A DNA stretch of 43,447 nucleotides from contig JAQGOF010000233.1 of NCBI GenBank assembly GCA_028293745.1, forward strand, positions 1 through 43,447, given 5' to 3'. This stretch comes from Gammaproteobacteria bacterium (GTDB lineage: Bacteria > Pseudomonadota > Gammaproteobacteria > Steroidobacterales > Steroidobacteraceae). Positions within the stretch are counted from its first letter, which is position 1, and every line of letters starts with the position of its first letter. Under the pieces are notes generated by a model. It was not told the DNA's origin. It saw only the letters and a list, made by a program, of their open reading frames with translations, and searched no databases. Below are positions 35,449 to 42,500 of this stretch, in pieces. Both the position numbers and the translations under genes were made by a program.

Positions 35449-35919
35449 ATGACACCGCGGGTTGCCTCAAACATTCGGCCGGGACGGAGCGCGTTACTCG
35501 CAGGCGTGCTCGCGCTGGCTGCCTGCTGGGGGGCAGTAGCCGGGCCAGCTCCCTCCCCGAGTCGCTGGAATTCCGGGCCGGGGCAGTTTTACCGGCGCAA
35601 CTGGGGTGTCGAGGTGGTCGGGGTCAAGCCGGTATCCTCGGGTTACATGCTGGCGTTTCGCTATCGCGTGCTCGACCCTGACAAGGCGAAGATTCTCAAC
35701 GAGCGCAAATCGAGAGCCTACCTGGTTGATGAAGCGACCGGGACGGCGCTGATGGTGCCAACGATGGAGAACGTGGGGGAGCTGCGGCCGGGCGCGACTC
35801 CCGAGGCCGGACGGACCTACTTCATGATTTTCGGCAACCCGGGACAACTGGTCAAAAGCGGCAGCCGCGTCAGTGTTGTGGCGGGCGGCTTGCGTATCGA
35901 TGGGCTGGTCGTGCAATGA
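35449..35919 (+). CDS. Small predicted lipoprotein of unknown function
   Basis: 156 residues. The N-terminus is a signal with a lipobox LAAC (residues 23-26) in LLAGVLALAACWG. The mature part is a small, probably all-beta domain with NWGVEVVGVKPVSSGYMLAFRYRVLD, KSRAYLVDEATGTALMVPTMENVGELR and SGSRVSVVAGGLRIDGLVVQ. I do not recognise a named family. It starts nine bases after the giant gene and its TGA overlaps the next ATG (ATGA), so it belongs to the oxidase operon. Aiding secretion or anchoring of the oxidase is possible but unproven. Confidence 0.82.
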   Translation: MTPRVASNIRPGRSALLAGVLALAACWGAVAGPAPSPSRWNSGPGQFYRRNWGVEVVGVKPVSSGYMLAFRYRVLDPDKAKILNERKSRAYLVDEATGTALMVPTMENVGELRPGATPEAGRTYFMIFGNPGQLVKSGSRVSVVAGGLRIDGLVVQ

Positions 35920-36821
35920 AGCGGACAGGAAGACAAAACATGCGTATGGGTTGGGCCTTTATTGGCGCGGGTGTTCTTTCGCTTTCTCCGGTTTGGACTA
36001 CTGCGGCTGCCGCAGCCGAGCCGGCAAAGGCGGCTTTACCGTCTCTCACGGCGCGGGAGATTGTCGATCGCAATCTCACGGCCCGTGGCGGGGCTGCTGC
36101 GTGGGCGGCTGTGCATACCATGCGAATCTCGGGAATGGTCGATGCGGGGCAGGAGCGCAAGGACGGCGGCAATGTCGTAACGAGCCTCCAGCAGGCGAAG
36201 GCTCACGAGCGCTCTTTAGCGGCGCAGATCTTTGCCGGCAAAGCACCCGTGCAGACTTCGAAACTCATTCGATTGCCTTACAAACTCGAAGTGGCGCGGC
36301 CGAATCGCATGCGGCTGGAAGTGAGCTTTGGCGGACAGCAGGCGGTCCAGGTCTTTGACGGCGCCAATGGCTGGAAGCTCAGGCCGTTTCTCGGACGGCA
36401 CGAAGTCGAATCCTTCACGCCCGAGGAGCTCACACTCGCTTCCGACGAGCAGGAGCTGGATGGTCCGCTGGTGAATTTCGCAGCGAAGGGGACCGAGGTT
36501 GTTCTGGAAGGCACGGACACCGTGGAGGGCCGCAAGGCGTATCGACTCAGACTCAAGTTGAAGTCCGGCCACGTCCGCCACCTGTGGATCGACGCTCAGA
36601 GTTTTCTCGAAGTGAAGTACGAGGGCGCGCCACGTCGCTTCGACGGGAAGATGCGTGCTACCTACACCTTGTATCGCAACTACGCTGCCGAGAACGGCCT
36701 GATGCTTGCCCACCGGCTCGAAACCGTGCTCGAAGGAGTTCGCCAGACGCACAGTATCGACATCGACAAGGTGGCATTCAATGTCGATGTCGGGCAGAAA
36801 GCGTTCGGCAAGCCGATGTAG
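35916..36821 (+). CDS. LolA-like periplasmic protein
   Basis: 301 residues from the overlapping ATG; ATGs at 35940 and 35946 give a more usual signal length. The signal ends near TTAAAAAEPA (about residue 35). The mature part begins LTAREIVDRNLTARGGAAAW, typical of LolA/LolB-fold proteins often annotated as outer-membrane lipoprotein-sorting proteins. RPNRMRLEVSFGGQQAVQVFDGANGWKL and YEGAPRRFDGKMRATYTLYRNY are the long strand pairs of the half-barrel. Such proteins carry hydrophobic cargo through the periplasm. Here it may serve the lipoprotein encoded just upstream, but that is inference. It is followed by the SCO gene after nine bases. Confidence 0.85.
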   Translation: MKRTGRQNMRMGWAFIGAGVLSLSPVWTTAAAAAEPAKAALPSLTAREIVDRNLTARGGAAAWAAVHTMRISGMVDAGQERKDGGNVVTSLQQAKAHERSLAAQIFAGKAPVQTSKLIRLPYKLEVARPNRMRLEVSFGGQQAVQVFDGANGWKLRPFLGRHEVESFTPEELTLASDEQELDGPLVNFAAKGTEVVLEGTDTVEGRKAYRLRLKLKSGHVRHLWIDAQSFLEVKYEGAPRRFDGKMRATYTLYRNYAAENGLMLAHRLETVLEGVRQTHSIDIDKVAFNVDVGQKAFGKPM

Positions 36822-36830
36822 GGGGATCGG

Positions 36831-37436
36831 ATGCTCAGCCGCCGACTCTTGTTGAAATTCGGAGCGTTTCTGGCCGTGAGTTGCCTCGAGGCCTCCGCAA
36901 TCACGGCATCGGAGCCGCACGCGTCCCGGGACAGTGTCTCGATGCGTGTCATTGATTTACCCGATGTGACGATGACACGCAGCGATGGCCAAACCGTGCG
37001 CCTGCGCCAGGAGCTGGAGGACGGGCCGCCGGTGATCCTGAATTTCATCTTTACGAGTTGTCCGGGAATCTGTCCGATGATGAGCCAGGTCTTCGCGCAA
37101 CTTCAGCGCACCCTGGCCGCACAGAAGGGCGCTGCCGTCCTGGTGTCAATATCAATCGATCCTGAGCAGGACACCCCGGCGCGGCTGCGGGAATACGCTG
37201 CGCAATTCGGGCCTCATGACAAATGGCGCTATTACACAGGCACCGTTGAGGCCAGCGAGTCGGTGCAGCGTGCATTCAGTGTCTATAATGGCGATAAAAT
37301 GAGTCACAATCCCGTGACATTCATGCATGTCGGGCCAGGGCAGAGCTGGCAACGGGTCGACGGCCTTGCGACTGCAACCGAACTACTCAGACACTACCAT
37401 GCTCTCGAGGCGCGGCAGATTTCAGCAGCGCGTTGA
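36831..37436 (+). CDS. SCO1/SenC copper chaperone
   Basis: 201 residues. SCO proteins are membrane- or periplasm-attached thioredoxin-fold proteins that deliver copper or set the redox state of copper sites. The copper-binding Cys pair is Cys77 and Cys81 (FTSCPGICPMM), and the His ligand is probably His159 (KMSHNPVTFMHV), in place of the usual DHS-type motif. VLVSISIDPEQDTPARLREYA is the conserved thioredoxin-fold core. The N-terminus is a signal or anchor with a twin-arginine-like RR (MLSRRLLLKFGAFL). A GGGG-rich Shine-Dalgarno lies before the ATG. Within this operon it is the obvious candidate to load copper into the two oxidase proteins. Confidence 0.95.
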   Translation: MLSRRLLLKFGAFLAVSCLEASAITASEPHASRDSVSMRVIDLPDVTMTRSDGQTVRLRQELEDGPPVILNFIFTSCPGICPMMSQVFAQLQRTLAAQKGAAVLVSISIDPEQDTPARLREYAAQFGPHDKWRYYTGTVEASESVQRAFSVYNGDKMSHNPVTFMHVGPGQSWQRVDGLATATELLRHYHALEARQISAAR

Positions 37437-37449
37437 TCTGGTTGTGCTG

Positions 37450-39051
37450 ATGCGTTTTCCGCTCTTCCTGATGCTCCTGCTCGGGTGGGCTGAGGTATCG
37501 GCCGGGGCGATTGCCGCGGGCGGTGGGGAAGCCATCTTCAGGTTGGGCTCGTTATCCGGCGGGCGGGCTCTCATCGGTGAGCGACGAGGCGGACTCGATG
37601 TGAAAGGGACAGCCGCTGCCTGTGCCACCTGTCATCGGCGTAGCGGCCTCGGCATGGCGGAAGGCCAGATCATCATCCCCCCGATCACCGGAAGATTCCT
37701 CCTCCAGCCGCGCACCTTGAATGTGCGAGACATGAGCACGCCGCAGCGGCATGGGACTGCCTGGACGCGTCTGCCGTACAACGACTCGACACTCGCGCGC
37801 GCGATTCGACTTGGAATCGATTCGAGCGGACGGCAGCTCGATGCACTGATGCCGCGATATCGTCTTGACGCTGGTGCCATGGCGAGCTTGATTGCCTATC
37901 TGCGACCGTTGAGTTCGGGTCCCATCCGCGGGGTCACCGAGGATACGTTGCACTTTGCCACCATCGTGACGCCCGATGCCGATCCGGGTGACAAACGCGC
38001 CATGCTGGAAGTGATGCAGCACTTTTTTGAGGACAAGAATTCGTTCATCCGGGGCGGCTCGCGCCCGATGAGCGCTACACGACAGGTTGAGTACCGGGTA
38101 ACCCGTCGCTGGCAGTTGCATGTCTGGGAGCTGACAGGCGAGCCGCAGACCTGGGGAGAGCAACTGCGCAGAAAGATTGCAGTAGAGCCGGTCTTTGCAG
38201 CGATATCCGGACTTGGGCGCAGCACCTGGCAGCCGGTCCATCAGTTCTGCGAGCAGCTCGCACTCCCGTGCCTGTTTCCGAATGTCGAGCTGCCGGGAGG
38301 CACTGGGGAGGACTTCTACTCGGTGTATTTTTCGCGAGGTGTACAACTCGAGAGTGGCCTGATGTTGCGGCAGTTGAGTCCGCCGGGCGCCCGGCCGCCA
38401 GACAACATCGTGCAGGTCTACCGGGGCAATGACATCGGCGAGGCCGCCGCGCAATCCCTGAAGAGATCCGCAACGGAGCGGGGGATCGCAGTACAGATGC
38501 GGGAGCTGTCCGGGGCCGGCGATCTCGCTCGCGCTCTGTCCGGGTTGCGGCCAGACGATGTGTTGGTGCTGTGGCTGAGGGGTGCAGATCTCGCCGCACT
38601 TCCGGATCCGGTGCCCGCAGCGGGTCAAATCCTGATCTCCGGCCTCATGGGTGGGTTGGAGGGATCACCGTTGCCCCGCGCCTGGCGTGAGTCTGCAAGG
38701 ATGACCTATCCATTGGATTTACCGGCACAGCGACGCGTCAGGATGAATTTTCCGCAGGGCTGGTACCGGGTTCACCGCATCGAGCCGGGCGCCGAACGGC
38801 TTCAGACCGACACCTATGTAGCCTGCGGGATCCTGGCAGAGGCCCTCGGTGGGATGCTCGATAACTTTGTACCGGAGTATCTGCTGGAGCAGACGGAAGC
38901 CATGTTGAGTCATCGGCTGAACAATGGTTATTACGCCCGCCTGAGCCTCGGGCCGGACCAACGAAACGCCTCCAAGGGCGGCTATATCGTGCGCTTTACC
39001 GATGGCACGGGCAGCGCAATCACGGCAGAAAGTGGCTGGGTGGTCCCCTGA
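37450..39051 (+). CDS. c-type cytochrome fused to periplasmic-binding-protein-like domain
   Basis: 533 residues from the ATG at 37450, which starts a signal peptide (FPLFLMLLLGWAEVSAGA) 13 bases after the SCO stop; the frame opens earlier inside the SCO gene. A mono-haem cytochrome c domain follows: CATCH at Cys58, Cys61, His62 and probable axial Met134 in ALMPRYRLDAG, before LIAYLRPL. Residues about 165-520 resemble a type 1 periplasmic binding protein of the branched-chain amino acid kind (HFATIVTPDADPGDKRAMLEVMQHFFEDKN; QVYRGNDIGEAAAQSLKRSA; ILISGLMGG). The likely role is electron transfer in the periplasm, perhaps from the oxidase, but nothing proves it. The fusion is unusual. Confidence 0.88.
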   Translation: MRFPLFLMLLLGWAEVSAGAIAAGGGEAIFRLGSLSGGRALIGERRGGLDVKGTAAACATCHRRSGLGMAEGQIIIPPITGRFLLQPRTLNVRDMSTPQRHGTAWTRLPYNDSTLARAIRLGIDSSGRQLDALMPRYRLDAGAMASLIAYLRPLSSGPIRGVTEDTLHFATIVTPDADPGDKRAMLEVMQHFFEDKNSFIRGGSRPMSATRQVEYRVTRRWQLHVWELTGEPQTWGEQLRRKIAVEPVFAAISGLGRSTWQPVHQFCEQLALPCLFPNVELPGGTGEDFYSVYFSRGVQLESGLMLRQLSPPGARPPDNIVQVYRGNDIGEAAAQSLKRSATERGIAVQMRELSGAGDLARALSGLRPDDVLVLWLRGADLAALPDPVPAAGQILISGLMGGLEGSPLPRAWRESARMTYPLDLPAQRRVRMNFPQGWYRVHRIEPGAERLQTDTYVACGILAEALGGMLDNFVPEYLLEQTEAMLSHRLNNGYYARLSLGPDQRNASKGGYIVRFTDGTGSAITAESGWVVP

Positions 39052-39154
39052 ATCCGAGCACCGGTTCGCGTTTAGAGAGGCGCGGCGGCGCAATGTTGTG
39101 TCACTCCCGCTATTGTGAGGCACCGGTCAGACAGTCCTGGAGCCCGTAGCGCAC

Positions 39155-40312
39155 GTGATCACACAGAGCCAGAGCCCGACCCGGGGCCGTTCTCTGCCGC
39201 GCTGCGATATAGGAAGGTTGGCTCTGGCCGTGATCCTGGCCGCCCTCGCCTCGATTTCGGCTCGCCTGCAGGCTGCCGATGCACCTCTCGACTCGAGTTT
39301 GTTGGTATTTCCCAGCGCTCAAGGCACTCAACGCTTCTTCTCGGTGCCACCGGACCGGTCCCGACTCAGCGGTGAGGCTATCGCCGATTTTCTCTATACG
39401 CTGACGGAGGGTCCCTTGCGCTTCCTGGGAGAGGCCGACTTTTCCACGGAACACGGCGAGATCGACCGTCTGCAGCTCGGGTGGCACCCGGGGTCGGACA
39501 CGTACATCTGGCTGGGCAAGTTCCATCAACCCTCGAGCGCCTGGAATTTTGAACGGGATCACGGTCAGTATCTGCAGACGGCGATTTCGACTCCGGCCAT
39601 CGAGGCGCCGGGCAGTGATCGGTGGGGAGAGGACGCCGGCGTAGTGCCCGAGAATATCACGGGCCTCCTGCTGGACTCGACGCACGCTGTCAGTGAATCG
39701 GCCGCCGTGCAATTTTCCGCGGGTGTCGGCGTACCTCCCAATCCGACAGGTTACAACCAGGGCGCCTACTGGATCCGCCCCGTCGGGCCCGGCAGGCACC
39801 GCGTCGGCTGGACCGCGCGTCTGACGTTTCTTCCGGACTATCCGCGCAACAGCGGCATCGGGCTACTCGCATCGCGCTACACGCTCGATACGTCGGAACT
39901 CGAGGAGGCGGGCAGCCTCGATGCGCGAAGCGTCGATGAAGAAACGTACGGTGCCTACGATGATTCCGACTGGGGTCCGTGGAGTCTGCATGCCACTGTC
40001 TACCGGATCAATTTCATGCTGCGGGAGTCTGAGTTCCCTCGAATGCAACACATTACCGCAGGCTATGTGCAGCTCGAGCGCCGCATTGCAGGCTCCTACA
40101 CGGCCTACGGTAGAGTTGAGTACGCGGCCAACTTCAGAAAAGCTGACTACATTCGGGCGCTGCGCGAGGACTTCGAGAGCCGCCGCCTGTTAGCCGGCCT
40201 GCGTTGGGACTTCATGCGTCACCAGGCCTTCACGGCGGAGCTCGCGCGGGGCTCGAGTTTGTCTGCCCGCGTCTTCACGATCCGCTTTCAATGGAGCGCA
40301 CTCATCCAGTGA
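39155..40312 (+). CDS. Predicted outer-membrane beta-barrel protein
   Basis: 385 residues from a GTG at 39155; no in-frame ATG exists before the signal peptide (LALAVILAALASISARLQA, about 22-40). The mature protein alternates aromatic and polar residues in long strands (RVGWTARLTFLPDYP, SLHATVYRINFML, ITAGYVQLERRIAGSYTAYGRVEYAAN, FTIRFQWSALIQ), as expected of a barrel. I cannot name the family; porin-like or transport-related roles are possible. A gap of 103 bases separates it from the cytochrome gene, the largest gap in the operon and a possible site for an internal promoter. Its end overlaps the next gene. Confidence 0.78.
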   Translation: MITQSQSPTRGRSLPRCDIGRLALAVILAALASISARLQAADAPLDSSLLVFPSAQGTQRFFSVPPDRSRLSGEAIADFLYTLTEGPLRFLGEADFSTEHGEIDRLQLGWHPGSDTYIWLGKFHQPSSAWNFERDHGQYLQTAISTPAIEAPGSDRWGEDAGVVPENITGLLLDSTHAVSESAAVQFSAGVGVPPNPTGYNQGAYWIRPVGPGRHRVGWTARLTFLPDYPRNSGIGLLASRYTLDTSELEEAGSLDARSVDEETYGAYDDSDWGPWSLHATVYRINFMLRESEFPRMQHITAGYVQLERRIAGSYTAYGRVEYAANFRKADYIRALREDFESRRLLAGLRWDFMRHQAFTAELARGSSLSARVFTIRFQWSALIQ

Positions 40313-40785
40313 TTACCTGGCCGTATGTGGGCGGCAGACCACACGGCAGGAGGCGGCTGGCCTGGCTGCTCATCGGCCTATGGATCAGCCTGCACGCGAC
40401 GGCAGCGCATGCGGACTCTGTAGTGTTGATCGTCAGCGCGAGCAGTCCAATTCAGAAGCTTCGGTCGGCCGACCTGCGCAAATTATTCATGGGGTTTGAC
40501 GTGATCGACGGCGATGTGCCCTTGCGGGCGGTGCGAAATCGGAGCGACCCGCGGCTCGACGAGATTTTTCTGCAAAATATAGTGGATTTATCGGAGTTGG
40601 TTTACGAACGTGAGCTGCTGGCGCGGAAATTACAGAATGCAGCCTCGCTGCCGGCCGAATACCGTGACGAACCGCTGTTGTTGGATGCGGTAGCGCGCGA
40701 TCCACGGGCCGTCAGCTTTGCGTGGTCGAAGTCTGCCCTGACGCGTTCCGACATCCGGGTGCTTCGCACACTATGGCACGACTGA
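40291..40785 (+). CDS. Small periplasmic phosphate-binding-protein-like (PBP) domain protein
   Basis: 164 residues from the ATG at 40291, overlapping the barrel gene by 22 bases; a GTG at 40309 that overlaps the TGA is an alternative. After a basic N-terminus, a signal (LAWLLIGLWISLHATAAHA) ends near residue 41. The mature part reads VVLIVSASSPIQKLRSADLRKLFMG, the common start of short PstS-like binding domains, and ends with RAVSFAWSKSALTRSDIRVLR. These short proteins often act as sensing partners. It overlaps the histidine kinase gene by 13 bases, which suggests that it presents a ligand to that kinase. Confidence 0.85.
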   Translation: MERTHPVITWPYVGGRPHGRRRLAWLLIGLWISLHATAAHADSVVLIVSASSPIQKLRSADLRKLFMGFDVIDGDVPLRAVRNRSDPRLDEIFLQNIVDLSELVYERELLARKLQNAASLPAEYRDEPLLLDAVARDPRAVSFAWSKSALTRSDIRVLRTLWHD

Positions 40786-42260
40786 AGCTGGGACTCGAAC
40801 GGCGCGCCGTATTGGCGATGGTCCTGATTCACCTGCTGGGGCTGCCGGTCGCCGCCGGCGTGCTGTCGGCCGTGGGCGAAAAATCGCTCGCCAGTGGATT
40901 CGTGCAGCGCGTCCGCACGGTAGCCAGAGGGCTCACCGACGCACTCGAAATCCCTTCAGTGATGGGGGATGCGACGCAGACGAGCAATGTCCTCGACTCA
41001 GTCATCCTGACCGGAGAAGGCGTCTACGCTGAGCTCCTCGATGATGGCCGCCACGCAGTCAGCGCCCTGAATCGTCCGGGAGTCAATTTTGGCGGCGTTC
41101 AGGACCTGCAATTCTTCGAGCATTCCGGATCGACTTACTTCATCGTCCTGCCGGTTGACATTCCAGGGCATAACGCCGAGGTGCGCCTGGGTTTCGACAA
41201 ACGTCCGACGCTCGACAGCATCGAGCGGCTGCGTTGGAACAGCGTACAGGTCCTGATCGGTTACGCGGCGTTGTCGCTGGGTCTCGTCATCGTATTCGTG
41301 CGGCACTTGACTCGCCCACTTGCGAGGCTGCGCAGCTCGGCGCAACAGGTGACTTCGGGCGATTACGAGCAGCATCTGTTCGCCGGGACAAACATTCCCG
41401 AGGTACAGGACCTTGCGGCCGACCTGGAGAGAATGCGCTACGAACTGGTCGGCGTCACCGCGAAGCTGCGGGCGGAAATGGCCCAACGTCAAAGAGTGGA
41501 GTCGCAGCGCAAGGAGCTCGAGGCGGAGCTGCGGCGGCGTCAGCGACTCGAAACCGTCGGGACGTTGACAGCCGGTGTCGCTCACGAGATCAACAACTCC
41601 CTTGTTCCCATACTCGTGTACGCGAAGGTGGTGTTCGATTCCCTTACCGCCACTGATCCGTCTCGTGAGCACGTGGCTGCCATCCTGCAGTCGGCGCGCC
41701 GCAGCAAGGAGGTTATCAGGAAGATGCTGACCTTCAGCCGCCAGCTCGAATCGGGAACGCTCGAAGAGATCGACCTTCGCGGGCCGGTGGAGGAGGTCGT
41801 GCATTTATTCAACGGCCTGGCCCCAGGCAACGTCGCCGTAACGCAGGACGTGGAGACGGCGTGCGCCCCTGTCATCGCGGATCCAACTCTCATCAGGGTA
41901 TTGCTGACGAATCTGTGTACGAATGCACTGCAGGCAATGCAGTCGAGCGGCGGCAAGATGACCGTGACCCTGCGTGAATGCGCCTCTCCTGCCGGGAGGT
42001 TTGTGGGCAACCCGCGGGGACGTTGCGTGGAGCTGGGCGTCTGCGACACGGGCCACGGCATGGACCCGGTGACGCTGGAGCGGATTTTTGAGCCCTTCTT
42101 CACCACTCGTGCCCCCGGAGAGGGAACTGGCCTCGGGCTGGCGATGGTGCACGGAATTGCCACGAGTCTGGGCGCGATCGTGTTGGTTGACTCCAGCCCC
42201 GGGGTTGGAACGACGTTTAGGGTCTTGTTTCCTGCCAAGGATCGTGAAGCGGCGCCATGA
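40773..42260 (+). CDS. Membrane histidine kinase with HAMP domain
   Basis: 495 residues from the ATG at 40773, which lies inside the end of the previous gene. Two membrane helices (about 12-35 and 157-177) frame a periplasmic sensor of about 120 residues. A HAMP domain (about 178-230), a coiled-coil linker (231-260) and the phosphoacceptor His271 in VAHEINNSLVPI follow. The ATPase domain has the N box (LTNLCTNALQAM), DTGHGMD, FEPFFTTR and GTGLGLAMVHG. The architecture is of the NtrB-like class. It is the only kinase in the window; the FixJ-like regulator at 22199 is its likely partner by position alone. Confidence 0.95.
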   Translation: MARLKLGLERRAVLAMVLIHLLGLPVAAGVLSAVGEKSLASGFVQRVRTVARGLTDALEIPSVMGDATQTSNVLDSVILTGEGVYAELLDDGRHAVSALNRPGVNFGGVQDLQFFEHSGSTYFIVLPVDIPGHNAEVRLGFDKRPTLDSIERLRWNSVQVLIGYAALSLGLVIVFVRHLTRPLARLRSSAQQVTSGDYEQHLFAGTNIPEVQDLAADLERMRYELVGVTAKLRAEMAQRQRVESQRKELEAELRRRQRLETVGTLTAGVAHEINNSLVPILVYAKVVFDSLTATDPSREHVAAILQSARRSKEVIRKMLTFSRQLESGTLEEIDLRGPVEEVVHLFNGLAPGNVAVTQDVETACAPVIADPTLIRVLLTNLCTNALQAMQSSGGKMTVTLRECASPAGRFVGNPRGRCVELGVCDTGHGMDPVTLERIFEPFFTTRAPGEGTGLGLAMVHGIATSLGAIVLVDSSPGVGTTFRVLFPAKDREAAP

Positions 42261-42380
42261 GAGCGGTGTCCGCGCAGGCATCTCGAGGGGTGCAGGCCAT
42301 CTAGGGGCGATCGGCACCGGGAGCGGCCCCTTGTGCACCCCCGGAGGCCCTGATTCAGCTCAGCTGGAAGCTGGCCGCGA

Positions 42381-42406
42381 CGTACCGCCTGCCCGGCGGC
42401 GGTACG
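42381..42406. repeat. 9-bp inverted repeat upstream of uvrA
   Basis: CGTACCGCC, eight bases, GGCGGTACG: a perfect GC-rich stem between the kinase stop and the uvrA start. No T-run follows it, so it is either a weak terminator for the accessory operon or an operator. The rest of the 240-base gap (42261-42500) shows nothing I can name; no LexA box is evident before uvrA. Confidence 0.6.
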
Positions 42407-42500
42407 GATTGAATCACCCGGCCCCCGCCCCAAGCTCCATCTGCGCGTTTGCCTGATTTGTCCCAGCGCGTACACTCGACGGTTTGCCGGAAAAAACTTG

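Noticed and set aside
37327..37449. Longer N-terminus for the cytochrome fusion
   Set aside because: The extra 41 residues are the SCO gene read in another frame, and the signal peptide starts at 37450.
42261..42500. Possible LexA box upstream of uvrA
   Set aside because: No CTG-N10-CAG-type palindrome of the expected form was seen.
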